From assembly GCF_009695815.1 (NCBI RefSeq), contig NZ_VUNE01000003.1, positions 62,001 to 126,000 of the forward strand: a stretch of 64,000 nt of DNA. Direction: 5' to 3'. Both the position numbers and the translations under genes were made by a program. Numbering within the stretch: position 1 is the stretch's first letter; every line of letters begins with the position of its first letter. Origin of the DNA: Peptostreptococcus porci. Lineage in GTDB: Bacteria; Bacillota; Clostridia; Peptostreptococcales; Peptostreptococcaceae. The notes under the pieces are model-generated. The model saw nothing but the letters and a program-made list of their open reading frames with translations, was not told the DNA's origin and searched no databases. Of the stretch, positions 8,925 to 18,286 are shown in pieces.

Positions 8925-9337
8925 AAAAAGCTTATTTCAGCTTCGACACAAAGCTCTCCATCAGAAAGTATTTTTCCTTTTCCAATTCCATAATTTTTTC
9001 TCATCTTCACTATTTCAACAAAAATATCCAATCTATCTCCTGGATAGACCGATTTTCTAAATTTTGCTTCTTTTATACCTGAGAAAAAAGCTATTTTACC
9101 TTTGTGTTCCTCCATTGATAGTATTGAAACTGCACCTGCCTGTGCCATCGCCTCTATTTGTAATACACCAGGCATTACATTATGATCTGGGAAGTGTCCC
9201 TGAAACCATGGCTCCGTTGCCGTCACGCTCTTAATCGCATGAACACTTTTTCCAACCTCCATTTCAACAACTCTATCTATCAGCAAAAATGGATATCTAT
9301 GTGGAATTATGGCCTTAATTTCTTCAATATTCAACAT
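8915..9337 (-). CDS. fabZ: 3-hydroxyacyl-ACP dehydratase FabZ
   Basis: Removes water from 3-hydroxyacyl-ACP in each fatty-acid elongation round. 140 residues, standard for FabZ hot-dog folds. HRYPFLLIDRV and GHFPDHNVMPGVLQIEAMAQ carry the catalytic His and Glu with normal spacing. The ATG is preceded by AGAGG. Last gene of the fab operon, 79 bases after fabF, followed by a strong terminator. No fabA or fabM is seen, so how unsaturated chains are made is not explained by this window. Confidence 0.96.
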   Translation of the reverse strand: MLNIEEIKAIIPHRYPFLLIDRVVEMEVGKSVHAIKSVTATEPWFQGHFPDHNVMPGVLQIEAMAQAGAVSILSMEEHKGKIAFFSGIKEAKFRKSVYPGDRLDIFVEIVKMRKNYGIGKGKILSDGELCVEAEISFFIG

Positions 9338-9416
9338 ACTTGTCCTCTTTTCCTATTACCTTTTCTTACTTTTTATGCTCGCAATTAATTTTCATATTCT
9401 TGCTAATAATAAAAAC

Positions 9417-10652
9417 TTACTTAGTATATTTTTTGAAAAGTAAAGATGAATTATGTCCACCAAATCCTAATGAATTTGATAATGCATATTCTATTGCCTC
9501 AAACCTCGTACCTTCAGTCACATAGTCCAAGTCACATTCTTCATCTTTTACCGCATAGTTGATAGTAGAAGGTATGAACCCTTTATTTAATGCAAGAGCA
9601 CAAATACTCGCTTCAATGGCACCTGCTGCTCCCAACATATGCCCAGTCATACTTTTTGTAGATGAAACTGCAATATTTTTTGAGTGTTCTCCAAATAACT
9701 TTTTTATTGCAAGTGTTTCAGAAACATCATTGAGAGGAGTGCTCGTACCATGTGCATTCACATAATCAATATCATCAATTGATGCTCCTGATTCTTCAAT
9801 CGCAAACTTCATTGAATGCATGGCACCCTCGCCATCTGGATTTGGTGCAGTAATGTGATATGCATCACTTGTTTGACCAAAGCCAACAACTTCACATATG
9901 ATATTTGCATTTCTTTTTAGTGCACTCTCAAGTGATTCCAACAACATAATCGCAGAACCTTCGCCCATAACGAAGCCACTTCTTTCCTTGTCAAAAGGTA
10001 TCGATGCCCTATTTTTGTCTGTTGAGAAACTAGTTGCACTCATTGCTTCAAAACCAAGTATTCCCAAATCACAAATTGATGCCTCACACCCACCAGCGAA
10101 AACGGCATCCTGATATCCATTTTTCACCAATCTAAATGCGTAGCCTATTGAATCGGTACCTGTCGCACAGGCCGTTACATTAGAAGTACACACTCCCCTA
10201 GATCCAAGCTCAATCGAAACGTGTCCAGCTGCCATATTTACAATTGCCTTTGGAATAAAGTGTGAAGAAATTTTTCTAGGTCCTTTTTCAATGAATTTTT
10301 TATGTTCATCTTGAATAGTCGAAAGTCCCCCAATTCCACTTCCAACAACAACCCCAGTTTTATATCTATTCTCATCATCTATAATATATCCACTGTTTTT
10401 TTGAGCTTGCTTCGCCGCAGCAATTGCAAATTGAACAAATCTATCTTTTTTCTTATGTCCTTCAATTCCAAACTCCTTTGGTTCAAAATCTTTGACCTCT
10501 GCAGCAAGCTTCGTTTTGTAGGATGATGTATCAATCAAAGTAATCTCATCAATCCCATTTTTACAGTCGATTATATTCTTGAGAAAATCTTCAATGTTGT
10601 TACCAATTGGACTAATCACACCAATACCAGTAATTACAACTCTTCTATCCAT
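9417..10652 (-). CDS. fabF: 3-oxoacyl-ACP synthase II FabF
   Basis: Condenses malonyl-ACP with acyl-ACP during chain elongation. 411 residues. The Cys-His-His triad is visible: Cys162 in TACATGTDS, His in NAHGTSTPLND, His in TGHMLGAAGAIEA. The ATG sits 5 bases behind GAGGGG. Follows fabG by 26 bases. It appears intact and typical. Confidence 0.97.
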   Translation of the reverse strand: MDRRVVITGIGVISPIGNNIEDFLKNIIDCKNGIDEITLIDTSSYKTKLAAEVKDFEPKEFGIEGHKKKDRFVQFAIAAAKQAQKNSGYIIDDENRYKTGVVVGSGIGGLSTIQDEHKKFIEKGPRKISSHFIPKAIVNMAAGHVSIELGSRGVCTSNVTACATGTDSIGYAFRLVKNGYQDAVFAGGCEASICDLGILGFEAMSATSFSTDKNRASIPFDKERSGFVMGEGSAIMLLESLESALKRNANIICEVVGFGQTSDAYHITAPNPDGEGAMHSMKFAIEESGASIDDIDYVNAHGTSTPLNDVSETLAIKKLFGEHSKNIAVSSTKSMTGHMLGAAGAIEASICALALNKGFIPSTINYAVKDEECDLDYVTEGTRFEAIEYALSNSLGFGGHNSSLLFKKYTK

Positions 10653-10678
10653 ATATACCCCTCATAATATCAAAAAAT

Positions 10679-11428
10679 TTATATCGAGGACAATCCACCG
10701 TCAACGCTTATAACTTGACCAGTAATGTATCGCCCTGTATCCTCAGCCAAAAAGTATACCAAATTCGCAATATCCTCTGGCTTTCCAGCTTCCTTTAGCG
10801 GAACAAGTCCTATTATTCTTTCTCTAATATCCTCTGGTATTACGTCGGTCATATCAGTTTTTATGATTCCGGGAGCTATGGCATTTACAGTCACTCCATA
10901 TCCTCCAAGCTCAACTGCCAAAGATCTTGTGAAACCAATCACCCCTGCTTTTGAAGCAGAGTAGTTTACTTGACCCATATTTCCAACTAATCCAGCAAGC
11001 GATGATAAATTGATTATCCTACCAGATTTTTGCTTCATCATTTTATTTGCAACCTGTTTAGTGCAGTTAAAAATACCCTTTAAATTTGTATCGATAACAG
11101 CATCAAAATCATCTTCCTTCATTCGGATAAATAATTTATCTCTTGTGATACCTGCATTATTCACCAAAACGTCTATATTGCCATATTCATTTTGAATTTT
11201 TGAAATCGCATCTTTCGTTTGATCATAATCCTTTACATCAAATTTTATACAAAATGCCTCAATTCCTTTATCCTTCAATTCTTTAACCAATTCATTTGCT
11301 TTGTCGTCAGAGCTGACATAACTAAAGCCTACTGTATAGCCTTCAATCCCTAGTTTTTCAACTATGGCTCTTCCAATTCCTCTGGATCCACCAGTCACTA
11401 AAGCAATCTTTTTATTATTCTTATCCAT
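10679..11428 (-). CDS. fabG: 3-oxoacyl-ACP reductase FabG
   Basis: NADPH-dependent reductase of the elongation cycle, a short-chain dehydrogenase of 249 residues. GGSRGIGRA is the nucleotide-binding loop, YSASKAG holds the catalytic Tyr and Lys, and NNAGIT and NAIAPG are standard family motifs. The GGGAGG ribosome site is 4 bases before the ATG. It lies 12 bases after fabD. Confidence 0.97.
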   Translation of the reverse strand: MDKNNKKIALVTGGSRGIGRAIVEKLGIEGYTVGFSYVSSDDKANELVKELKDKGIEAFCIKFDVKDYDQTKDAISKIQNEYGNIDVLVNNAGITRDKLFIRMKEDDFDAVIDTNLKGIFNCTKQVANKMMKQKSGRIINLSSLAGLVGNMGQVNYSASKAGVIGFTRSLAVELGGYGVTVNAIAPGIIKTDMTDVIPEDIRERIIGLVPLKEAGKPEDIANLVYFLAEDTGRYITGQVISVDGGLSSI

Positions 11429-11440
11429 ACGACCTCCCTA

Positions 11441-12391
11441 CTAGAAAATATTAATATTCTCCCTCAAATTATTTATATCATCTAAAGTTTGTACATTGAA
11501 AACCTGACAAGATTTGTCTATTTTTTTGATAAATCCACTCAAACTTTTACCTGGTCCAATTTCTACAAAGGTATCTATTCCCCTCATAATCAATTTTTTT
11601 GCACAAGACTCAAAAAGAACTGGTGAATACATCTGTTTTTTCAATGTATCGACTATTTCTTCATCGCCATTCATATCCATATACGAATTTGTATTGAAAT
11701 TAGAATAAACGTCGTATTGTATCTTACCAAAATTGGTATTTTTTAAGTAATCCTCGAATTTTTCTGCAGATTCAAGCAATATTTCTGTGTGAAATGGACC
11801 TTCAACATCAAGTCTCACAACTCTTTTTATCCCTCTTTCGCCACACTTTGACTCAAATCTCTCAATCGCCTCAAAATCACCGCCTACAACTACTTGGCTA
11901 GGAGAGTTCAGATTGCATACAGAAAGAAGACCTCCACATTTGACATCGTCGATTATCGACTGAATTGTCTCTATATCAGACTTCATAACAGCAACCATTG
12001 TTCCTTTTCCCGATGCACCTTCACTCATTATCTGACCTCTAATATCCACTAGCTTTATACCATCTTCTAGGTTAAACAGCCCTGCACAGCACAATGCACT
12101 GTATTCACCCAAACTTAATCCAATAGATGCTTCAATATCGAAAATATCCATTGATTTTAACTTACCATACAGCAAAACGCTATTTAAAAATATTGCCAGC
12201 TGTGCATATCTAGTTTTAGATAGGTCATCCAATCTTCCTTCAATAATTTTTCTCGCAGTTTCTTCACCTACCAATGACCCTAAATTTGAAACAGTATCAC
12301 TACCTTCAATGTTTGAATCAAATATGTCTTTTCCCATTTCCTCATATTGTGAGCCTTGTCCTGGAAAAAGAATGGCAACCTTTTTTTTCAT
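11441..12391 (-). CDS. fabD: Malonyl-CoA:ACP transacylase FabD
   Basis: Loads malonyl groups from malonyl-CoA onto ACP. 316 residues. It begins with the family pattern LFPGQGSQYEEMGK. The active-site serine is in GLSLGEYSAL, a variant in which the usual GHSLGE histidine is replaced by Leu. The second catalytic histidine is in GPFHTEILL. The GHSLGE-to-GLSLGE change is noteworthy but occurs in a position not itself catalytic. The ribosome site AGAGGT is well placed. Confidence 0.95.
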   Translation of the reverse strand: MKKKVAILFPGQGSQYEEMGKDIFDSNIEGSDTVSNLGSLVGEETARKIIEGRLDDLSKTRYAQLAIFLNSVLLYGKLKSMDIFDIEASIGLSLGEYSALCCAGLFNLEDGIKLVDIRGQIMSEGASGKGTMVAVMKSDIETIQSIIDDVKCGGLLSVCNLNSPSQVVVGGDFEAIERFESKCGERGIKRVVRLDVEGPFHTEILLESAEKFEDYLKNTNFGKIQYDVYSNFNTNSYMDMNGDEEIVDTLKKQMYSPVLFESCAKKLIMRGIDTFVEIGPGKSLSGFIKKIDKSCQVFNVQTLDDINNLRENINIF

Positions 12392-12412
12392 ATTCTACCT
12401 CTTTTTAGCAAA

Positions 12413-13357
12413 TTACAATGATTCGACTACAGCTCTATAATGCTCTACCAAATCTTGAATAATATCTTTACAAGTCTCTCTCTTTTTCACCAATCCAGCT
12501 ATCTGTCCTGCCATGACGGATCCATTGTCCACATCACCATCTACTACAGCCAACCTAAGACTTCCAGCACCAAACTTTTCAAGTTCTTCAACTGATGCAT
12601 TGTTGTCTTCAAGAGATTTGAACTTTTTCGCAAATTTGTTTTTTATTACTCTAACAGGATGACCTGTCGTTGCACCTGTTACCGTTGTTGAAGTATCTTT
12701 TGCATCTAATACCTTTTTTTTGTACCCCTCAGATACATTACACTCATCTGCAACTAAAAATCTCGTTCCCAACTGAATACCAGAAGCTCCAAGACAAAAT
12801 GCTGCTGCAGCTCCTCTACCATCGGCTATTCCTCCAGCAGCAATTACTGGAATATCAACTGCATCGACTATTTGAGGAATTAAAGACATGGTATTGGTTA
12901 CTCCTATATGTCCACCTGCTTCTGCACCTTCTGCAACCAGAGCTATAACTCCATCATTTCTGACCATTCTTATTGCTTGAGATACAGATGGAACAACAGG
13001 AATTATCTTAACACCATTTTCATTTAACTTTTTAAAATACTTTCCTGGATTACCAGCTCCTGTAATTACAATCTTGACACCTTCCTCAATTACGGCATCT
13101 ACTACATCCTCTACAAAAGGGCTCAGCAACATTATGTTTACCGCAAAAGGTTTGTCCGTCAGAGATTTGGTTTTTCTAATTTGATCGACCACCCACTCTT
13201 TTGGAGCATTTCCTGCCGCTATCACTCCTAGTCCACCAGCATTTGACACTGAAGAAGCTAAATCACAGTCGGCAATCCAAGCCATACCACCTTGAATAAT
13301 CGGATATTCTATTTCAAGTAAATCACAGATTACTCTTCCAAACCCATTTTTTTTCAT
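12413..13357 (-). CDS. fabK: Enoyl-ACP reductase II FabK
   Basis: FMN-dependent reductase completing each elongation cycle; replaces FabI, whose gene is absent here. 314 residues with the nitronate-monooxygenase/FabK barrel: PIIQGGMAWIAD, GGLGVIAAGNAP, VAEGAEAGGHIG and VIAAGGIADGRG. Presence of FabK rather than FabI usually means natural insensitivity to triclosan-type FabI inhibitors (established for this family). It starts 4 bases after acpP. Confidence 0.95.
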   Translation of the reverse strand: MKKNGFGRVICDLLEIEYPIIQGGMAWIADCDLASSVSNAGGLGVIAAGNAPKEWVVDQIRKTKSLTDKPFAVNIMLLSPFVEDVVDAVIEEGVKIVITGAGNPGKYFKKLNENGVKIIPVVPSVSQAIRMVRNDGVIALVAEGAEAGGHIGVTNTMSLIPQIVDAVDIPVIAAGGIADGRGAAAAFCLGASGIQLGTRFLVADECNVSEGYKKKVLDAKDTSTTVTGATTGHPVRVIKNKFAKKFKSLEDNNASVEELEKFGAGSLRLAVVDGDVDNGSVMAGQIAGLVKKRETCKDIIQDLVEHYRAVVESL

Positions 13358-13361
13358 AACT

Positions 13362-13589
13362 TTAGCCCTTTATCTTTTCAATGTACGCAGCTATCAATGC
13401 TGGTGTTCTAAGAGATTCAATAGCATCATCTTCAACTTCTATATCAAATTCGTCCTCAATCTCTGTCATAATGTCCATAACATCTAGAGAATCAGCTTCC
13501 AAATCCTCCTGTATATCACTATCTGCTTTTATCTCATCTAAATCCAAATCCAATTGCTCTGCCAATATTTCTCTTATCTTTTCAACCAT
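13362..13589 (-). CDS. acpP: Acyl carrier protein
   Basis: Small acidic carrier of the growing acyl chain. 75 residues; the phosphopantetheine attachment serine is in EADSLDVMDI. The AAAGGA ribosome site precedes the ATG by 10 bases. It is separated from fabH by a 137-base spacer, most of which is a tandem array. Confidence 0.96.
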   Translation of the reverse strand: MVEKIREILAEQLDLDLDEIKADSDIQEDLEADSLDVMDIMTEIEDEFDIEVEDDAIESLRTPALIAAYIEKIKG

Positions 13590-13628
13590 TTTTCTAAATT
13601 CCTTTCAATTTCATTTTATTATTTTTAA

Positions 13629-13730
13629 TATTACTATTTAATATATCTATCATTGTAAATAATATATCTAATAAACTATTTAATAGACCTATCATATTAT
13701 TTAATACATCTAGTTATTTAATACATCTAG
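13629..13730. repeat. AT-rich 17-22-bp tandem array starting at the fabH stop codon
   Basis: On the minus strand, about five variant units of the type TAGATGTATTAAATAA run from the fabH stop codon (13727-13729) towards acpP. The first two units are perfect over 17 bases and later ones are 21-22 bases long and diverged. The fabH stop TAG is itself the start of unit one. There is no coding potential. Confidence 0.85.
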
Positions 13731-14815
13731 CAAATCTTAAACAAGGTACCGCCAAATGTTAACCCACCACCGAATGCTAGTGATATTATATATTGTCCTT
13801 TATTCGACTCAAGGTCAAACTCTCTTACAAATTCATCCAATGCTATCGGAACACTTGCAGCAGATGTATTTCCATACTTATCCAAATTCATAAACCACTT
13901 ATCTATTTCAATCTCGCTTTTCTCAGAAAGTGTCTGCACAATCCTTCTATTAGCCTGATGAGGTATTATACCTACCACGTCATCTTTACTTATGTTGGAA
14001 TTCATTAATAGCCTATCTATAACTCTTATACCTACATCTGTTGCAAATTTATAAATCTGCCTACCATTCATCTTTATATAGTCAGAAAAAGTGTCGTTTT
14101 CCAAATCATACGAATCTCTAGACTTGACAGATAGATATTTTTTTTCATCATACCTGCCTGAAACAAATGAACCTACTATTTCCAAACCAAAGCATTTGTT
14201 TTCTGCCTTTTGTTTTATCGAATCAGTACAACATTCACTATCTACAAATGTTTCTGCACGGTTTTTTTCGCAATATTCTGATATTATTTTAGATTTCTCC
14301 AAGCGGATTTCTTCATTTTCCAATAAAGCACAGCCTGCTCCATCGCCAAATAAAATACAAGTCGATCTATCTTCCCAATCTACATACTTTGACAGTCTTT
14401 CGGCACCGATCACCAATCCATATCGTATGTTCATTGTTTTCATCAGGCTTTCTACAACGGCGATCGAGTAAATAAAACCACTACAAGCAGCATTTAAATC
14501 AAAACAGAAGCACTCCTCAATGCCAAGTCGTCCAGCTATTGTATGTGCTGACGATGGAACAAGTGAGTCTGAAGAAATACTTGCAAAAACAATTATTCCA
14601 ATCTCATTTTTATCAATACCAGATTGTTCTAAGGTTTTCTTCGCTGCATTAAATGCAATTTCTTCAGTAGTTTCATTACGTGATATATGTCTGGTGTTTA
14701 TTCCAGTTCTCTCAACTATCCATTCGTTATTGGTATCCACCATTTCCGACAACATAAAGTTGTCTAATATTTCATCAGAAGTATGACTTCCAGTAGAAAT
14801 AATTTTTATTCCCAT
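13727..14815 (-). CDS. fabH: 3-oxoacyl-ACP synthase III FabH
   Basis: Starts fatty-acid synthesis by condensing acyl-CoA with malonyl-ACP. The Cys-His-Asn triad is visible: Cys111 in NAACSGFIYS, His in IPHQANRR, Asn in YGNTSAAS. At 362 residues it is about 40 longer than the usual 320; the excess lies between about residues 185 and 245, a Lys/Glu/Cys-rich stretch before the MNGRQIYKFA segment. Its ATG overlaps the fabT stop by one base (TAATG), so translation is coupled. Confidence 0.95.
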   Translation of the reverse strand: MGIKIISTGSHTSDEILDNFMLSEMVDTNNEWIVERTGINTRHISRNETTEEIAFNAAKKTLEQSGIDKNEIGIIVFASISSDSLVPSSAHTIAGRLGIEECFCFDLNAACSGFIYSIAVVESLMKTMNIRYGLVIGAERLSKYVDWEDRSTCILFGDGAGCALLENEEIRLEKSKIISEYCEKNRAETFVDSECCTDSIKQKAENKCFGLEIVGSFVSGRYDEKKYLSVKSRDSYDLENDTFSDYIKMNGRQIYKFATDVGIRVIDRLLMNSNISKDDVVGIIPHQANRRIVQTLSEKSEIEIDKWFMNLDKYGNTSAASVPIALDEFVREFDLESNKGQYIISLAFGGGLTFGGTLFKIC

Positions 14816-15315
14816 TACTCCCTCCCATACTCTTTTATGAAAAAGTTGTTGATGTTTTGTAGAGCTCTAACCAGTGCCTTGTCCTCGTCGATTTTCAGAT
14901 CCGCCATGGCATGATCAATCATCTCCTCGTGGAAATTTTTATGGATTTTCTCAACAAGCTCACCCTTTCTAGTCAAACTAGCCACGACAACTCGCCTATC
15001 CTTAGGATCCTTTGTCCTTTGAGCGTAACCCTTCTTTTCAAGCTTAGACATTGTTGTAGTCAAAGTACCCATAGTAATATCTAGAGATTCCGCAACCTCA
15101 GACATCGTTTTATTTCCATCTAGTCCAATCGCCTCTATCGCATGAATTTCCGTCATTGTGAGATCTTTTATTCCCCTTTTTTTCAAGGATCGCTCCTCAA
15201 TAGTAAGAATATTATTAAACAGCTCAACAATTATCTCATTCAACAACCTTCTACTTTCATCATATGAGAAACTAAAGTCCTCATTATCTATATTTTTATT
15301 GTCAACATTCGTCAT
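14815..15315 (-). CDS. fabT: MarR-family fatty-acid synthesis repressor FabT
   Basis: Winged-helix repressor; in streptococci FabT binds long-chain acyl-ACP and represses the fab operon (established). The start is placed at the ATG at 15315, which follows GGAGG located in the last codons of accA; a frame to 15354 would overlap accA by 31 bases without a ribosome site. Residues 60-150 hold the MarR core: LTMTEIHAIEAIG, MSEVAESLDITMGTLTTTMS recognition region and KDPKDRRVV wing. FabT-like palindromes flank the operon promoter, suggesting feedback on this same operon. Confidence 0.9.
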   Translation of the reverse strand: MTNVDNKNIDNEDFSFSYDESRRLLNEIIVELFNNILTIEERSLKKRGIKDLTMTEIHAIEAIGLDGNKTMSEVAESLDITMGTLTTTMSKLEKKGYAQRTKDPKDRRVVVASLTRKGELVEKIHKNFHEEMIDHAMADLKIDEDKALVRALQNINNFFIKEYGRE

Positions 15316-15322
15316 ATCTATT

Positions 15323-16063
15323 TTATCCTCCAAGTATTTTTCTATACTTATCATATCTTTTTTTCAGGATTTTTTCCATAGAAATCGATGTGGTTTTTTG
15401 GAGGTATTGCAGTATTTCATTCTTTAAATGATATTTCTGCCCACCATCTTCTTTGATAATTTTTTCGATAAATCCATCTTCCATCAGATCACTACTAGTC
15501 ATTCGCATAAGATCTGCTGCCTCATCTCTTCTGTTTGGATCTTTCCATAGAATACTAGAAAAGCCTTCAGGAGATAAAATAGAATATACACTGTTTTCAA
15601 GCATCCATATTTCATCAGTAACACTCAACGCCAGAGCTCCACCGCTCCCACCTTCTCCGATTATTATCGACAAAGTTGGTATATTCAGCTTTGAAAACTC
15701 ATAAATACAATTTGCAATGGCACTTGATTGACCTCTTTCTTCAGCTTCGATGCCACAACCTGCTCCAGGTGTATCGATCAAAGTTATTAAAGGCAAATCG
15801 AATTTTTCAGCGTACTTCGCCAGCCTTATCACCTTTCGATATCCCTCAGGATTAGGCATTCCAAAATTTCTGTCCTTTTGCTGAGAAATTACCATCACAG
15901 AAAAATCTTCAATTTTTCCAATTCCACCAATGATCGTTGAGTCATCCGAAAAAAGTCGGTCACCATGAAACTCAATAAATGGATTGAATATATATCTAAT
16001 ATAATCCAAAGATTTTAATCTGTCTGGACTCCTTGAAGTCCTGACAATGTCCATAGCTTTCAA
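15323..16063 (-). CDS. accA: Acetyl-CoA carboxylase carboxyltransferase alpha subunit
   Basis: With AccD it moves the carboxyl group from biotin to acetyl-CoA. About 246 residues. The SPDRLKSLDYI start, GEGGSGGALAL and IDTPGAGCGIEAEERGQ segments are diagnostic. The open frame reaches an ATG at 16087 inside accD. The TTG at 16063 is preceded by AGAGGTG at normal spacing and begins at the usual point of short clostridial AccA proteins, so I prefer it; an ATG at 16054 is also possible. Confidence 0.93.
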   Translation of the reverse strand: MKAMDIVRTSRSPDRLKSLDYIRYIFNPFIEFHGDRLFSDDSTIIGGIGKIEDFSVMVISQQKDRNFGMPNPEGYRKVIRLAKYAEKFDLPLITLIDTPGAGCGIEAEERGQSSAIANCIYEFSKLNIPTLSIIIGEGGSGGALALSVTDEIWMLENSVYSILSPEGFSSILWKDPNRRDEAADLMRMTSSDLMEDGFIEKIIKEDGGQKYHLKNEILQYLQKTTSISMEKILKKRYDKYRKILGG

Positions 16064-16067
16064 TCTA

Positions 16068-16913
16068 TCACCTCTTTTTCCTAACATTTAAATGAATTGA
16101 TAAAATATCCGAAAGTGTTTCCCTCAAAACATTTCTTTCGACAACCATATCTATCAATCCATGCTTCAACAGAAATTCTGCTCTTTGAAATCCTTCAGGT
16201 AGTTTTGTCCTAGTAACTTGTTCAATTACTCTTTGTCCAGCAAATCCAATCAATGCATTTTTTTCTGCTATTATGATGTCACCCAAGCTCGCAAAACTAG
16301 CACTGACTCCACCAGTTGTCGGATCAGTCATTACCGATATGTACAAAAGACCCTTTTCACTGTGTCTTGCAATTGCCTGAGAAGTTTTCGCCATCTGCAT
16401 CAGAGAAAACATCCCCTCTTGCATTCTAGCTCCACCGGAAGCAGTGAAAATAATAAGAGGTATTTTCTTCTTTATCGATAACTCAACGGCTTTCGTTATT
16501 TTTTCACCAACTGTACTCCCCATGCTTCCCATCATAAATTGAGTATCCATCACAGCAATAACAACCCTATTTCCATCTATTTTTCCAACACCGCAGACGA
16601 CAGCTTCATCTTGATTTAACACTTTTCTCAGCACGAGCTGCTTTTCTTTGTATTTTGGAAATTTCAATGGATCTCTGATATTTTTATCCCTAAAATACTC
16701 TACAAAAGAGCCTTTATCTAATATCTGTTTCAACCTCTCTCTAGCATTCATTTTCAAGTATTTGCCACAAGTTGGGCATATCTTCAAATTTTCAGACAGG
16801 TCATTTTTGAAAATCATATTAGAACATTCCGGACATTTTATTAAAACATCAGGTTGAATATTAATATTTGATGCTGGTTTATATTTTTTCTTTTTGAAAT
16901 GCTCCAAAATCAT
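16068..16913 (-). CDS. accD: Acetyl-CoA carboxylase carboxyltransferase beta subunit
   Basis: Partner of AccA. 281 residues. The N-terminal zinc ribbon shows two CxxC pairs, CPEC and CPTC. The crotonase-like core has SGGARMQEGMFSLMQMAKT and TDPTTGGVSASFA. Its ATG overlaps the accC stop (TGATG), so the two are coupled. Confidence 0.97.
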   Translation of the reverse strand: MILEHFKKKKYKPASNINIQPDVLIKCPECSNMIFKNDLSENLKICPTCGKYLKMNARERLKQILDKGSFVEYFRDKNIRDPLKFPKYKEKQLVLRKVLNQDEAVVCGVGKIDGNRVVIAVMDTQFMMGSMGSTVGEKITKAVELSIKKKIPLIIFTASGGARMQEGMFSLMQMAKTSQAIARHSEKGLLYISVMTDPTTGGVSASFASLGDIIIAEKNALIGFAGQRVIEQVTRTKLPEGFQRAEFLLKHGLIDMVVERNVLRETLSDILSIHLNVRKKR

Positions 16914-18286
16914 CAGTCAACACCCCCACCGATAATACTTTCAATCCTGTCATCACTTAAAAAATTCGTCGAAAAATCATTTGACAAGAAATTCTTGTCA
17001 GTCAGTATCTTCTTGTTGAAATTTATATTTGTTTTTACACCCTCAATTACAAATTCGTCCAATGCCCTAAGCATAATATTTATAGAATCCTCTCTGTCCT
17101 TTCCAAATGATATTATCTTTGCAAGCATAGAATCATAAAATGGAAGAACATTGTATCCCTGGTATATTGAACTATCAATTCTCACGCCATAGCCACCTGG
17201 CAAATTTAAAGCCTCTATAACGCCAGAGCTCGGCAAAAATCCATTTTCTGAATCATAAGCATTTATTCTACATTCCAAAGAATGACCCTTTATCTTGATA
17301 TCCTCTTGAGTGAATTCAAGCTTGTTTCCCGATGCTATATTAATCTGCTCTTTGACAATATCAATACCAGTAATCATTTCAGTTACTGGATGCTCGACCT
17401 GAATTCTTGTATTCATTTCCATAAAGTATATTTTGCCATCACTTGATACCAAGTATTCAATCGTACCTGCATTGGTGTATCCAACAGCCTTCGCCGCTCT
17501 TATAGAAATATCATAGAGTTCTTCTAATAAGGCTTGACTAATTGCTGTCGGAGGAGCCTCCTCGATTACTTTTTGGTGATTCATCTGAATCGTACAATCT
17601 CTACCCGATAGATGAACTACATTTCCAAGCTCATCTGCCAAGATTTGCACCTCGATATGTCTTGGAGATTCGATATACTTTTCAATATACAGTCCACCAT
17701 CTCCAAAGGCATTTTCTGCCTCTTTTTTTGCCGACTGAAAAGACAGATTGAAATCTCCTTCGTCTTTTACAACTCTCATGCCCTTACCACCGCCACCTGA
17801 TCTTGCCTTTATTATAACTGGATAGCCAATATTTCTCGCCTCTACCTTTGCAGCTTCCAAGCTATCGACTACTCCATCAGAGCCAGGAACGACTGGAATA
17901 CCAGCTTCCTTCATGATTTTTTTGGAAATATCTTTATTTCCCATCTTTTCCATGACTTTACTGGTTGGTCCAATAAATTTTATATTATATATCTCACACA
18001 TTTTTGCGAAGCTACTATTTTCTGATAGAAAGCCAAAACCAGGATGAATAGCATCCGCACCAGTGACTATTGCTGCATTTAGTATTTGAACCTTATTTAA
18101 ATAACTTTCCTTTGCATTTCTAGGACCAATGCATATCGATTCATCTGCTATTCTCGTATGAAGAGATTCTCTATCCACATCAGAAAAAATCGCAACGCTT
18201 TTTATTCCCATGTCCTTTAGCGTTCTAATAATCCTCACAGCAATTTCGCCTCTATTTGCTACTAGGACTTTATTAAACTTTCTCAT
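16913..18286 (-). CDS. accC: Biotin carboxylase
   Basis: ATP-dependent carboxylation of biotin on AccB. 457 residues, typical. Visible: LVANRGEIAVRIIR start, KARSGGGGKGMRVV ATP-binding loop, IEEAPPTAI and MNTRIQVEHPVTEMITG. It overlaps the end of accB by four bases (18283-18286). Confidence 0.97.
   Translation of the reverse strand: MRKFNKVLVANRGEIAVRIIRTLKDMGIKSVAIFSDVDRESLHTRIADESICIGPRNAKESYLNKVQILNAAIVTGADAIHPGFGFLSENSSFAKMCEIYNIKFIGPTSKVMEKMGNKDISKKIMKEAGIPVVPGSDGVVDSLEAAKVEARNIGYPVIIKARSGGGGKGMRVVKDEGDFNLSFQSAKKEAENAFGDGGLYIEKYIESPRHIEVQILADELGNVVHLSGRDCTIQMNHQKVIEEAPPTAISQALLEELYDISIRAAKAVGYTNAGTIEYLVSSDGKIYFMEMNTRIQVEHPVTEMITGIDIVKEQINIASGNKLEFTQEDIKIKGHSLECRINAYDSENGFLPSSGVIEALNLPGGYGVRIDSSIYQGYNVLPFYDSMLAKIISFGKDREDSINIMLRALDEFVIEGVKTNINFNKKILTDKNFLSNDFSTNFLSDDRIESIIGGGVD

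Noticed and set aside
12670-12948. Plus-strand Leu/His-rich frame inside fabK
   Set aside because: Antisense of an unmistakable FabK gene; composition reflects reverse-complement codons.
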